From Chitinophaga sancti (GTDB lineage Bacteria; Bacteroidota; Bacteroidia; Chitinophagales; Chitinophagaceae): a stretch of 64,000 bases of DNA. Numbering within the stretch: position 1 is the first letter of the stretch; each line of letters begins with the position of its first letter. Positions 55,296 to 64,000 of the stretch are shown here, in pieces. The DNA lies in contig NZ_CP139972.1 in the NCBI RefSeq assembly GCF_034424315.1, positions 2,232,001 to 2,296,000 on the forward strand, given 5' to 3'. Both the position numbers and the translations under genes were made by a program. The notes beneath the pieces were generated by a model that was given only the letters and a program-made list of their open reading frames with translations, searched no databases and was not told where the DNA came from.

Positions 55296-56168
55296 ATGAA
55301 GATTGCTTACATTACCTATTCCGGGGAGATCAAATATTCCGCGGCCAATGGGTTTAACGAGATCACCGGATTATTATCCTACTTACAAAATAAAGGACTT
55401 GATATTGAGGCTACTATCTGGGATGATCCGGCTGTAGACTGGACGAAATATGATATTGCTATATTGAAAACGCCCTGGGATTACCACCAGAAAATAGATG
55501 CGTTTAAAGCATGGCTGGATAAGATCGAATCCCTGGATATCCGTCTTTTGAATGATTATAAGATCGTTCGCTGGAACCTGGATAAACATTACCTGCAGGA
55601 GATCATTGCCGACGGTTTTGATGTGATCCCCTCCGTATTCCTGGAGCGGGGCTGGAAAGGGGGGCTGCAGCCCCTGTTTGAAACGCTAAAAACGCAGTCC
55701 GTCATCATCAAACCCTGCATCAGCGGTGGCAGCAAGAATACGATTATTGTTCACCAGCAGGCAATTGCTGCCAGTTATGAGCAGGTAGTTGCACTGCTGG
55801 CCGAAGCTGATTACATCGTACAGCCATTGATGAATGAAATACAGGATGGAGAATGGTCCTATATCTTCTTCAATGGGAAATACAGTCATACGATCCTGAA
55901 AAGACCAAAAGCAGGAGATTTCAGGGTACAACAGATCTATGGCGGGTCTATTGATACCCTCTATCCAACAGCGGAGGAAATAGCCCATGCAGCCACCTAT
56001 GTAGAGAAATATGCCAAAGAATGCCTGTATGTACGCGTAGATGGATTGATGGTGAATGGTCATTTTGTACTGATGGAACTGGAACTGATAGAGCCATACC
56101 TCTATCTTTCCTACGGAGAAAACGCCCTGGAAAACTATTACCAGGCGATATTAGCCCAAATAAACTGA
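55296..56168 (+). CDS. ATP-grasp domain protein
   Basis: A 290-residue cytoplasmic protein. I choose the ATG at 55296 because MKIAYITYSGEIKYSA matches the N-terminal strand of ATP-grasp ligases, while the 46 codons upstream do not. Features include DIAILKTPWDYHQK, IKPCISGGSKNTIIV (the ATP-binding Lys and Gly-rich loop), DYIVQPLMNEIQDGEWSYIF (Glu-x-GEWS) and YVRVDGLMVNGHFVLMELEL (the Asp/Glu metal site). Such proteins join a carboxylate to an amine or thiol. The substrate is not known. The stop abuts the convergent barrel gene with no gap. Confidence 0.85.
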   Translation: MKIAYITYSGEIKYSAANGFNEITGLLSYLQNKGLDIEATIWDDPAVDWTKYDIAILKTPWDYHQKIDAFKAWLDKIESLDIRLLNDYKIVRWNLDKHYLQEIIADGFDVIPSVFLERGWKGGLQPLFETLKTQSVIIKPCISGGSKNTIIVHQQAIAASYEQVVALLAEADYIVQPLMNEIQDGEWSYIFFNGKYSHTILKRPKAGDFRVQQIYGGSIDTLYPTAEEIAHAATYVEKYAKECLYVRVDGLMVNGHFVLMELELIEPYLYLSYGENALENYYQAILAQIN

Positions 56169-58082
56169 TTACATCCCCTTTCCATTTGACAGGTCAATAT
56201 TATTAATTGTCGTCTTACTCTTTTTAATATTACCTGTCATTTTTCCAAAATTGTAATTCATACTCATCGTAAACGACCTGTAATATAAGCGCGTATCACT
56301 CAGCTGGTAAAACCCATTCCCGCTGGTATGTACAAGACGATGCCGATACTTTGTAAAAGGGTTATTCACGCCGGCATTCAGTGTTAGCTGCCCTTTCAGC
56401 AGCTCTTTACTGACAGCAAAAGCAGTGGCCAGCAATCCATTCGTTGTACCCTGGAAACCAGTGGGGTTTTTACTCAACACGGTTCCATCTACAGTCACCC
56501 TCCATCCTTTTTCAAAATTATAAGCAGCAGCAATATTCAGCGCATAGGTCAGCAGCTCACTTTCACCAATCCTGAAGTAAATAACATTCCCATTCGTGTT
56601 TAGAGTCAAATGCGATGCCAGGGTAAACCCTGCATATACATATGCACTCAGCCCCGCTATATTTCCCGCATTCGCGAATGTACTGGTCGTCACCATCGTA
56701 GTAGAATCATAGGTCGATACCGGCATATCTGCATGTTGCAACCAGGTATAATCAAGCCCGGCCATCCTGCCACCAATGTTATACCCGGCACTTATGGAAT
56801 TCACAACCACCGGCATCAAATCAGGGTTACCGGTAAAGATAAAATAAGGGTTCTGCCTGTCTACAAAAGGATTCAGCCTGTTAATACCCGGTCGTTTCAT
56901 ACGTTGTGAAAATCCTGCATTGAACTGATGCTGGTTTTTAAATGTCTTGCTCACACTGAGATCCGGAAAGAAATTATGGTAGGAAGTACGTGCTGTAATA
57001 GTGTGTTCCCATCGCAAACCAGCCTGGAAATCCCAGGTCCTTATACTGAACTGGTATGAATTATATGCCGCCACCACTTGTTGCTGATAGTCAAAATCAT
57101 CACTCCTGCTATCTCTGAAGATACCTTTTATGCCGCCTTCAATTGTCACTGCAGGTAAAGGATACACATAATCTACCTGCGCAGTATTTTCATCGGCCAA
57201 TACCTCATTCGTACGAAGGCCATTGTATAGTTCTCCTTCGGTACGGCTATGCCTGAATGAAAAAGTCAGCAGCCTGGTTTTATGCCGCCTCCCACTCAGC
57301 TGGTAATCCGCTCCTGCATCCATTGCATTATTCAAACTACGGTTATGGCTATCTCCTACCCCAGCCAGCCATCTATCACCGTCTAACCTGTTGCGATGGA
57401 TGTTCAGCCTGGCAGTCACTAAATTCAGGCTATCCAGTTCATAACTCCCTTCCAGCCCTATATATCCTGAACGCTCCTGAGCGTGCTCCCTGACTTCCTG
57501 GTTCACCACACTCCCGCTTATCAATTGGGTGGTCTCCGGGTTCCGGGTGTAATTAGCGCCCAAAAATGCGGAGAAACCGGTTCTCCGTTTTTTTAACGTA
57601 AACGAAGCTCCTGCCCCCGGTCCTCCCTGGGGCCACTTCCCCGAAAATCGCACATTCCCCTTATACTCATCCCTTAGCCTGGCCACTGTTATAATATTGA
57701 TCACCCCTCCCGCGCCTTCCGCATCAAATCTTGCAGGTGGCACGGTATATACTTCTACACGGGCAATAGTAGATGCCGGCATCGTTTTCAGCAAAGTTGT
57801 AAAATCCATGCCCGAGGGTTTCCCATTTATAAGCACCCTGAAATCTGCCTGCCCCTTCAGCAGTAAATGATCATCCGCATCCACAGAGAGATAAGGCACT
57901 TTTCGTAACAGGTGCAGCACATCCACAGACTTATTTTCAGGATCGGCCTGTATATCATATATCACCAGGCCAGCCCGCTGTTTGATGACGGGTTTCGCTG
58001 CTTTGACAGCAATTTCCTTTAACTGATGGACAGCAGTATCCTGTTGGAAGAACATTCCAATCAAAACGAGTGTAGTAAACAT
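56169..58082 (-). CDS. TonB-dependent outer-membrane beta-barrel protein
   Basis: A 637-residue receptor with a short signal-like start (MFTTLVLIGMFFQQDTAVHQ). It has a plug (about residues 25-135; DVLHLLRKVPYLSVDADDHL, ARFDAEGAGGVINIITVARL) and a barrel of the OMP_b-brl_3 type that ends with YRSFTMSMNYNFGKMTGNIK. Unlike typical relatives it lacks the carboxypeptidase-like N-domain and is shorter by about 100-150 residues; the plug itself is complete. Ligand unknown. It is divergent from the truncated sigma gene, whose missing 5' part would have overlapped this gene's start. Confidence 0.82.
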   Translation of the reverse strand: MFTTLVLIGMFFQQDTAVHQLKEIAVKAAKPVIKQRAGLVIYDIQADPENKSVDVLHLLRKVPYLSVDADDHLLLKGQADFRVLINGKPSGMDFTTLLKTMPASTIARVEVYTVPPARFDAEGAGGVINIITVARLRDEYKGNVRFSGKWPQGGPGAGASFTLKKRRTGFSAFLGANYTRNPETTQLISGSVVNQEVREHAQERSGYIGLEGSYELDSLNLVTARLNIHRNRLDGDRWLAGVGDSHNRSLNNAMDAGADYQLSGRRHKTRLLTFSFRHSRTEGELYNGLRTNEVLADENTAQVDYVYPLPAVTIEGGIKGIFRDSRSDDFDYQQQVVAAYNSYQFSIRTWDFQAGLRWEHTITARTSYHNFFPDLSVSKTFKNQHQFNAGFSQRMKRPGINRLNPFVDRQNPYFIFTGNPDLMPVVVNSISAGYNIGGRMAGLDYTWLQHADMPVSTYDSTTMVTTSTFANAGNIAGLSAYVYAGFTLASHLTLNTNGNVIYFRIGESELLTYALNIAAAYNFEKGWRVTVDGTVLSKNPTGFQGTTNGLLATAFAVSKELLKGQLTLNAGVNNPFTKYRHRLVHTSGNGFYQLSDTRLYYRSFTMSMNYNFGKMTGNIKKSKTTINNIDLSNGKGM

Positions 58083-58119
58083 GGGAGATTAAGCGCTTCT
58101 GCGGGAGATAAGATAGTAG

Positions 58120-58518
58120 GTAATCAGGCTAGATGCTACCCAGGAGAGTTTCATCAAAGCCTACGAAGCCATCGACACCTACAGGGGGCATGCAAAGTTC
58201 TCCACCTGGCTCTATACGATCGTCTATAGAACCTGTCTATCCATTCTCAAACAAAAGAAAACCTTTCCCCTGGATGAGATGCAGGAATACGAGGATGCAC
58301 TGCCTCCGCCCCTGGAAGCCAGTGAGCAGTCAAAATTCATTTCCAGGGCAATCAGCGAACTACCACCTTCCGAGGCCATCGCGATCACCCTTTACTATAT
58401 GAATGAAAACAGCGTGCGGGAAATCAGTAAAATAACCGGCCTTTCCATGGCCAATGTCAAGATACAGTTGTACAGGGCAAGGAAAAAACTGGAAACTAAA
58501 TTAGCGGGACTATTATGA
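58120..58518 (+). pseudogene. 5'-truncated ECF sigma factor gene
   Basis: A plus-strand frame, open after a TAG at 58117, reads VIRLDATQESFIKAYEAIDT, then YRGHAKFSTWLYTIVYRTCL, and later ELPPSEAIAITLYYMNENSV followed by REISKITGLSMANVKIQLYR. These are the end of sigma region 2 and a complete region 4. About 45 N-terminal residues are missing and no start codon precedes region 2; the first ATG (58279) would leave only region 4. A neighbouring frame (GDKIVGNQAR at about 58105-58135) may be the shifted start of region 2. The stop overlaps the start of the downstream membrane protein (ATGA). Confidence 0.72.
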
Positions 58519-58838
58519 AATTAGATACACTTTTAAAATCTGTTGAACCGGATCAGCCTTCAGCTGATTTTACACGGAAGGTAATGAATGCCTTACCGCA
58601 AAAGAAAACAATACCACCTATCATCAGTCAAAAAACAGGATGGGCGATTGCTGGCGGTATAGCAGCCTGTGTTGCGGTCATACTATTAAACAATACGGCG
58701 CCAATCAACAGCCATGGCCGCATGAGCCAGGTATTTACCTTATTGCATACTGATTACTTTCTGCTTATTCCTATCATAGTGGCTATCTGCCTGGTGATGT
58801 GGCTGGATTATATTTTCCAATCCCAAACTACAAAATAA
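58515..58838 (+). CDS. Small membrane protein, probable former anti-sigma partner
   Basis: A 107-residue protein with two hydrophobic spans (GWAIAGGIAACVAVILL at about 42-58, and YFLLIPIIVAICLVMWLDYI at about 79-98). Its start overlaps the sigma stop, and its N-terminus (DQPSADFTRKVMNALPQKK) resembles the DxxADFTxxVM helix seen at the start of short Bacteroidota anti-sigma proteins. With the sigma gene broken, it may be functionless. Confidence 0.6.
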   Translation: MKLDTLLKSVEPDQPSADFTRKVMNALPQKKTIPPIISQKTGWAIAGGIAACVAVILLNNTAPINSHGRMSQVFTLLHTDYFLLIPIIVAICLVMWLDYIFQSQTTK

Positions 58839-58935
58839 AATAGCCCCCAACACTCCGGAACAGCCCCTAAAACTTTTTTTTAAAAATCTATATGACCTTT
58901 TCCTCCCTTTCTTGTCTTTAGCATATACCACCACC

Positions 58936-60006
58936 ATGAAGGGAAACCAACAACTGATCGAATTACTTGAAAAATACCAGGCAGGCACTATCTCTGAAGA
59001 GGAAAAAGCGATCCTGGAATCCTGGTACAATCAGGAAGCAGCGGCGAAAACGGCTGCGATAGATGATAGTGAGGTACAGGAAAGTCTGCAACGTATCAAA
59101 AGCCGTTTGCCCCTGCCAAAACAGGTGCGCATCTGGCCAAGACTGGCTGCTGCCGCGGTGTTGGTATTGCTGGCAGGTGCCAGCCTGCTCTATTTTACGC
59201 ACCAGGGGCATGAGGTAAAACCACCGCTCACTAAAGCAGCTGCTATTCAACCCGGCGGTAATCATGCCGTATTGCAACTGGCTTCCGGCCAGCAGGTGGC
59301 ACTGAACAGCCAGCAGACAGGTATCGTCATCAAAGGGAAACAGGTGCTTTACAGCGATGGACATGAGGTAACTGCTGCTGACATGGGGAATCACCTTCAA
59401 TATATGCAGCTCATCACGCCGAAGGGTGGGCAATACCAGATCACCCTGCCGGATGGCTCCAGGGTATGGCTCAATTCTGCCAGCAAACTCACCTACCCTG
59501 ACCGTTTTGAAGGGGATAACAGGCAGGTACAACTGGAAGGAGAAGCCTATTTCGAAGTGAGCAAAGACAGCCACCCCTTTATTGTAAAAAGCGGTGGACA
59601 GGAAGTGAGGGTATTGGGCACCGCCTTTAATATCATGGCCTATACCGATGAAGATGAGATTCAGACGGCCCTGGTATCCGGCGCTGTCAGGGTGAATGAA
59701 ACCCTGCTTAAACCCGGTTTTGAGGCCCATTATTCGCGGGATGGGATCCAGGTGATACCCAGTAACCTGGAAGTAGTAACGGCCTGGAAAAACGGCTTGT
59801 TTTATTTTAAGGATGCCAGCTTACAAACAGTCATGAACCAGTTACAACGCTGGTACGATATAGAAGTAATATACCAATCAGCACGAAAAGGAGATGAATT
59901 TAACGGACAAATACCGCGGGATAAACCGCTGACAAAGGTTTTGGAGATTTTAACACTATCAGGGATCAACTTTAAAATGAGTGGCAGACAATTAATTGTA
60001 TACTAA
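58936..60006 (+). CDS. FecR-family anti-sigma regulator without adjacent intact sigma
   Basis: A 356-residue protein. Cytoplasmic helices (1-65), a membrane span (about 68-88, IWPRLAAAAVLVLLAGASLL), the periplasmic FecR domain (about 100-265; LPDGSRVWLNSASKLTYP, GEAYFEVSKDSHPFIVKSG, VLGTAFNIMAYTD) and DUF4974 (about 275-356; TAWKNGLFYFKDASLQTVMN). I start at the ATG at 58936 because the TTG-initiated extension at 58912 adds unlikely residues. It normally pairs with an ECF sigma just upstream; the only sigma there is truncated, so the partner must be elsewhere or lost. It would control the STN-SusC gene that follows. Confidence 0.92.
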   Translation: MKGNQQLIELLEKYQAGTISEEEKAILESWYNQEAAAKTAAIDDSEVQESLQRIKSRLPLPKQVRIWPRLAAAAVLVLLAGASLLYFTHQGHEVKPPLTKAAAIQPGGNHAVLQLASGQQVALNSQQTGIVIKGKQVLYSDGHEVTAADMGNHLQYMQLITPKGGQYQITLPDGSRVWLNSASKLTYPDRFEGDNRQVQLEGEAYFEVSKDSHPFIVKSGGQEVRVLGTAFNIMAYTDEDEIQTALVSGAVRVNETLLKPGFEAHYSRDGIQVIPSNLEVVTAWKNGLFYFKDASLQTVMNQLQRWYDIEVIYQSARKGDEFNGQIPRDKPLTKVLEILTLSGINFKMSGRQLIVY

Positions 60007-60093
60007 TTTATAAACTACATGAAGCGCTTATTTCACCCGCCGTGATAAATAATTTATTTATCTGATTTCTCGCGTACAACAACGAAGAAAAAA

Positions 60094-60121
60094 GCTGGTA
60101 AGTGCAGTAACACCTACCAGC
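60094..60121 (+). promoter_or_regulatory. Hairpin in the leader of the second STN-SusC gene
   Basis: GCTGGTA (60094-60100) pairs with TACCAGC (60115-60121) in the 195-base leader between FecR and SusC. No T-run follows. It sits in the equivalent position to the hairpin at 11010-11037, so it might be a conserved leader feature or a weak stop of the FecR transcript. Otherwise the leader holds nothing I can assign. Confidence 0.35.
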
Positions 60122-60201
60122 CGAATTCAATGCCTTGCTATCCCGCATGTCGAAGGGCTGGGTAGCGATCGGCTATGCTTTTATTAAAATCAACCAAAAG
60201 T

Positions 60202-63200
60202 ATGCTTTTTAATCATTGGGCTAACAACTTTATTAGCCGAAAATCGCTGTGCGTCAGCGTTTCACTATTCCTGGTACTCATTTTTGTAAGTATTCAGTCC
60301 TTTGCACAGGTCACCATTTCAGCCAAAAACATTCCCCTCGGTCAGGCTTTTGATCAGCTAAGCAAACAAACAGGCTATACTTTCTTTTACAACAACAAAG
60401 ACATCCGCAAACTGGGGAAAGTAGATATTGCGCTTAAAAACGTAAGCCTGGAAACCGCGCTGGGCCAATTGTTGAAAGGCCTGCCGCTCAACTGGCATAT
60501 TGTAGATAAGACAGTGGTGATCCGGGGCACCACGCCTGCTGCTATCCAGGATACTGTAAAAGAGATCAGCGGTATTGTTCGCAACCGCCTCAATGAACCC
60601 CTGCCCCGGGTAAGCATCAGGGTACAAAATGACGTTTATCAAACCAATAATGAGGGCGCATACAATATAAAGCTGGTGGATGAGGATACTCCGATCTCCT
60701 TTAGCTTCATCGGTTACCAGTCTGCCGTATACAGGGCTGGCCAGGCTAAAAACGGGCGATTGAATGTCGTTCTCGAAGATGCCAAAATAGGATTAAACGA
60801 GGTAGTTGTAAATGGCTACCAGGAAATACACCGGGATAATTATACCGGTACGGCGGTGGTAGTGAGCGGCGAAAAGCTGAAAGAGATTAGTCCGCAGAAC
60901 CTGCTACAGGGTATGCAAATGGTAGATCCTTCCTTCAGGATCCTCAACAACAATTTCAATGGTTCCAACCCGAACAGTATGCCGGTGATCAATGTGAGAG
61001 GCTCCTCTGCCCTGCCCACAGGAAGTGATGGCATCCTCAGAAGGGATAACATCTCCAGCTCTGTGAACCTGCCGGCATTTATTTTAGATGGCTATGAGGT
61101 AAGCCTCGAAAAAGTATTTGACCTCGATATGAACCGCATTGCCACTGTTACCCTGCTCAAAGATGCGGCAGCAACTGCTATTTATGGTTCCCGCGCAGCA
61201 AACGGGGTTATGGTTATTACGACCAAAGTGCCTGCCAATGGCAAGTTGCAGGTGACGTATAATCATGAAACCAATTTCAATAGTCCTGACCTCACCGACT
61301 ACCATGTACTGAACGCTGCACAGAAATTACAGTACGAACAACAGGCCGGCGTGTATGATGCCGGGCTGCAAAAAGTACCACAGGACGGCCTGGATGTACT
61401 TTATTATGAGAAATTAAAAAACGTGGCAGGTGGCGTAAATACCTACTGGCTCTCACAACCACTGCGTACCGCCATTGGCCAGAAGCATGGCGTATACCTG
61501 CAGGGAGGTGCAGAAAATTTCAGGTACGGGATTGATCTCCGCTATCAAACCCGCCCCGGTGTCATGAAGGGTTCCTCCCGTGATCAGTATTCCGGTGGCA
61601 TGAACTTCAGTTATAACCTAAGTAACCGCATCAAATTTCAGAACGAACTAACCATCACACAGGTAAAATCAAAAGAATCACCCTATGGTAGCTTCGCTGA
61701 TTATGTAAAGACCAACCCTTACTACCGCATCACGGACGACAACGGAAATGTGATCCGTGAACTGGAAACATGGAGTGACCGCAATGCTGACGGTGGCGCC
61801 TATCAATATGATTATGTACTGAATCCATTGTATAATTCGACCCTCAGCAGTTTTAACACGAACAACTACGCGGAGATCATAGACAATTTCGCAGCAGAAT
61901 TTGAAATTGCCAAAGGCCTGCGTGTACGGGGACAAATGAGCATGACCAGCAGGCAAAGCAATGGCGACAATTTTCTTTCTCCCCTGGCAAATGAGTTTTA
62001 CTTCTATGCTGCTTCAGAAACAGATCAGAAAGGATCTTATACCAGTAGCAGGATGAAAGAAACCTATTGGGATGGAAATATTCGCCTGAACTATGTAAAA
62101 CAGTTGCATGATCATAATATCAACCTGGTAGCAGGTGCCAATATCAGAACGGAACTATCCGACTATGCTGATTTTACAGCCATAGGTTTTCCCAACGACC
62201 GTTTTACCAGCGTAGGCTTTGCCAAGGGCTATGCAGAAGGCGCACACCCCAGGAGTAATATAGAGAAGTCAAGATTGTTCGGTGATTTTATCAGCACAAA
62301 CTATTCTTATAAAGACAGGTACCTGATGGATGCTACCCTGCGTACAGATGGTTCTTCTAAATTCGGTACAGCTAACAGGCTCGCGCCTTTCTGGTCATTG
62401 GGTGTGGGCTGGAACCTGCATAAAGAAAGCTGGTTTGATAATGATGTCATCAGCCAGTTAAGATTACGTTTTACAACAGGGCTCACCGGGTCTGTGCAAT
62501 TCAGTCCTTATTTATCCCGCACCACCTATAGCTATGACCAGAGTAACTGGTACTCTTCCGGGATAGGCGCTACCGTAGGTAATTATGGTAATTCCAACCT
62601 GGGCTGGCAGAAAACCCGCAGTACAGACTTCGGCTTCGACCTCGGCTTGTTCAAAGACAGGATCTTCCTGTCTCCACGCATCTATTACAAACTCACCAAA
62701 GACCTATTGGCAGATATCAGCATCGCTCCCTCTACAGGTTTTAGCTCCTACAAGGAAAACCTGGGAGACATGGAAAACAAGGGGATTGAACTCAGTTTGC
62801 GGGCAGTCGTACTACAAAACAAGGACTGGGGGGTAAACATTTATGCGAACCTGGTACACAATACCAATAAGATCGTTCGTATCTCCAATTCCCTGGAAGC
62901 ATACAATAATAAGGTGAACCAGGAACAGGCCACGAACTCCAAATACAAAGGGGTACCCTTGCTCCGCTACAAAGAAGGACAATCTTATGATGCCATTTAT
63001 GCTGTACGCTCCCTCGGCATTGATCCTGAAAACGGGAAAGAAGTCTTTGTAAAACGGGATGGTTCACTGAGCTATCAATGGGATGCCCGCGATGTAAACG
63101 TAGTAGGTGATGCCACGCCTTTTGCACAGGGTTCATTCGGCGGTACTTTTCATTACAGGAAATTCATGATGAGCCTGAATTTCCAGACAGAATTTGGCGG

Positions 63201-63549
63201 AGACATGTATAACCAGACACTGGTAGACAGGGTGGAGAATGCCAATCCCCGGTATAATGTAGACAGTCGTGTATTTGCAGAGAAGTGGAAGCACCCCGGC
63301 GACAAAACCTTTTACAAAAACATCTATGACTGGGGCCAGACACAGGTATCTTCCCGCTTTATTCAACCGAATAATGTACTGTCATTGCAATCCATCTACT
63401 GCTCATATGACCTGCGCGTAGTAAAGAGAATGGTACGCCTGGGAATGACCGCCAATGACATCCTGCGCTGGTCATCAGTAGAACAGGAAAGAGGGATTGA
63501 TTATCCTTTTGCAAGAAGCGTCACCTTTTCATTACAAGCTCAATTCTAA
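60202..63549 (+). CDS. SusC-type TonB-dependent receptor with STN domain (second)
   Basis: A receptor of 1115 residues from the Met at 60202, chosen since a leader ATCAACCAAAAGTATG ends there and resembles the other STN-SusC leader; the ORF could also open at 60175. The signal peptide ends IQSFAQ. STN spans about 38-115 (NIPLGQAFDQLSKQTGYTFF), the carboxypeptidase-like domain about 125-200, the plug about 210-350 with TVTLLKDAAATAIYGSRAAN, and the barrel ends VTFSLQAQF. The STN domain signals to FecR 196 bases upstream. SusD follows after five bases. Confidence 0.93.
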   Translation: MLFNHWANNFISRKSLCVSVSLFLVLIFVSIQSFAQVTISAKNIPLGQAFDQLSKQTGYTFFYNNKDIRKLGKVDIALKNVSLETALGQLLKGLPLNWHIVDKTVVIRGTTPAAIQDTVKEISGIVRNRLNEPLPRVSIRVQNDVYQTNNEGAYNIKLVDEDTPISFSFIGYQSAVYRAGQAKNGRLNVVLEDAKIGLNEVVVNGYQEIHRDNYTGTAVVVSGEKLKEISPQNLLQGMQMVDPSFRILNNNFNGSNPNSMPVINVRGSSALPTGSDGILRRDNISSSVNLPAFILDGYEVSLEKVFDLDMNRIATVTLLKDAAATAIYGSRAANGVMVITTKVPANGKLQVTYNHETNFNSPDLTDYHVLNAAQKLQYEQQAGVYDAGLQKVPQDGLDVLYYEKLKNVAGGVNTYWLSQPLRTAIGQKHGVYLQGGAENFRYGIDLRYQTRPGVMKGSSRDQYSGGMNFSYNLSNRIKFQNELTITQVKSKESPYGSFADYVKTNPYYRITDDNGNVIRELETWSDRNADGGAYQYDYVLNPLYNSTLSSFNTNNYAEIIDNFAAEFEIAKGLRVRGQMSMTSRQSNGDNFLSPLANEFYFYAASETDQKGSYTSSRMKETYWDGNIRLNYVKQLHDHNINLVAGANIRTELSDYADFTAIGFPNDRFTSVGFAKGYAEGAHPRSNIEKSRLFGDFISTNYSYKDRYLMDATLRTDGSSKFGTANRLAPFWSLGVGWNLHKESWFDNDVISQLRLRFTTGLTGSVQFSPYLSRTTYSYDQSNWYSSGIGATVGNYGNSNLGWQKTRSTDFGFDLGLFKDRIFLSPRIYYKLTKDLLADISIAPSTGFSSYKENLGDMENKGIELSLRAVVLQNKDWGVNIYANLVHNTNKIVRISNSLEAYNNKVNQEQATNSKYKGVPLLRYKEGQSYDAIYAVRSLGIDPENGKEVFVKRDGSLSYQWDARDVNVVGDATPFAQGSFGGTFHYRKFMMSLNFQTEFGGDMYNQTLVDRVENANPRYNVDSRVFAEKWKHPGDKTFYKNIYDWGQTQVSSRFIQPNNVLSLQSIYCSYDLRVVKRMVRLGMTANDILRWSSVEQERGIDYPFARSVTFSLQAQF

Positions 63550-63554
63550 TCATC

Positions 63555-64000
63555 ATGCGATTAATTATTACTACACTGATACTCGCGCTAACTTTTACTT
63601 CCTGTAAAAAATGGCTGGATATACAACCCGAGAGCGAGATCTCTGATGAGGTGTTATATTCAACACAGGAAGGTTTCCAGGAAGCCCTGATCGGGGTGTA
63701 TACCAAATGCTCCCAGGAAGGTCTTTATGGCAGGGAACTGACAGTAGGTACACCGGAGGTACTGGCACAAAATTATACCCTCAGTGATAATGATAAATAT
63801 TATTATCTGAAGACCAGCAAATATATCTACACGGATGCTGATTTCATCTCCAGGAAAGACAATATCTGGCAGGGGCTGTACAATGCAATTGCCAATTGTA
63901 ACCTGCTCCTTTCCAATGTTGACAAAAAGCGGAAATTATTTACCGGCAATAACTACGCACTGATCAAAGGAGAAGCCCTGGCGCTCAGAGCTTATCTTCA
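63555..64000 (+). CDS. SusD/RagB-family lipoprotein (partial, cut by window edge)
   Basis: The ATG at 63555 opens a frame that runs to the window end. MRLIITTLILALTFTSCKKW has a lipobox FTSC (Cys17), and the mature start LDIQPESEISDEVLYSTQEG is the normal SusD N-terminus. FQEALIGVYTKCSQEG and WQGLYNAIANCNLLLSNVDK belong to the first helices. It is the partner of the SusC gene upstream. The end of the gene lies outside the window. Confidence 0.9.
   Translation, partial: MRLIITTLILALTFTSCKKWLDIQPESEISDEVLYSTQEGFQEALIGVYTKCSQEGLYGRELTVGTPEVLAQNYTLSDNDKYYYLKTSKYIYTDADFISRKDNIWQGLYNAIANCNLLLSNVDKKRKLFTGNNYALIKGEALALRAYL

Noticed and set aside
58963..59730. A 255-codon minus frame
   Set aside because: It is antisense to the second FecR gene; no motif, and long shadows are expected in this base composition.
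1..64000. CRISPR array or phage structural cluster
   Set aside because: No series of regularly spaced direct repeats and no capsid, portal, terminase or tail genes were seen.

Overview
The window looks like a Bacteroidota chromosome, most likely Chitinophaga or a close relative in the Chitinophagaceae. The support is indirect: several SusC/SusD pairs, ECF-sigma/FecR switches, STN-type TonB receptors, A-rich leaders without Shine-Dalgarno sites, RHS toxin remnants and DUF4961/DUF5004/DUF1735 accessory proteins. No rRNA is present. Two tRNA-Lys(UUU) genes were found.

Region 1 (1-8.3 kb) is a decaying accessory zone. It holds pieces of polymorphic toxins (RHS repeats, a toxin-44-like C-terminal domain with a coupled putative immunity gene, a frameshifted clan-CD-hydrolase-like protein), an IS110-like scrap, a 5'-truncated outer-membrane barrel gene, a CsgG-N-like secreted protein and the C-terminal end of a large serine recombinase that runs into the first tRNA-Lys.

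Region 2 (8.4-19.7 kb) lies between the two near-identical tRNA-Lys copies. It holds a small outer-membrane protein and a complete ECF sigma - FecR - SusC - SusD - DUF1735/discoidin lipoprotein - TlpA thioredoxin operon closed by a strong terminator, then an erythromycin-esterase-family gene and a bidirectional terminator.

Region 3 (19.7-48.4 kb) is a large mannose-glycan utilisation locus. It contains a LacI regulator, an FHS/MFS sugar permease, a GH92-GH130 fusion, a DUF4185/DUF5005-like propeller protein, an Lgt-like membrane protein, two SusC and two SusD proteins in an unusual order, DUF4961 and DUF5004 surface proteins, a CE1-type esterase, an SGNH hydrolase, a second GH92, a GH38-like alpha-mannosidase and a divergent GH2 beta-mannosidase/glucosaminidase-like enzyme. 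Four palindromic operators related to GCTAAACCGGTTTAGC lie in the two promoter regions and tie the parts into one predicted LacI regulon. Together the enzymes would strip O-acyl groups and alpha-mannose from high-mannose N-glycan or mannan and cut the beta-mannosidic core, with import by SusCD and the permease.

Region 4 (48.6-58 kb) contains a DUF6266-like protein and then a lone, A/T-rich gene for a large STAND NTPase. This protein has an N-terminal HEPN-like RNxxxH motif and a C-terminal cold-shock-like domain, and the gene is bracketed by 43-bp near-identical repeats. It is the best candidate here for an undescribed defence system. A three-gene DUF695/DUF1444/DUF1444 operon, an ATP-grasp gene and a TonB-dependent barrel gene follow.

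Region 5 (58-64 kb) has a 5'-truncated ECF sigma gene with a small membrane protein, then FecR - STN-SusC - SusD, with the SusD gene cut by the window edge.
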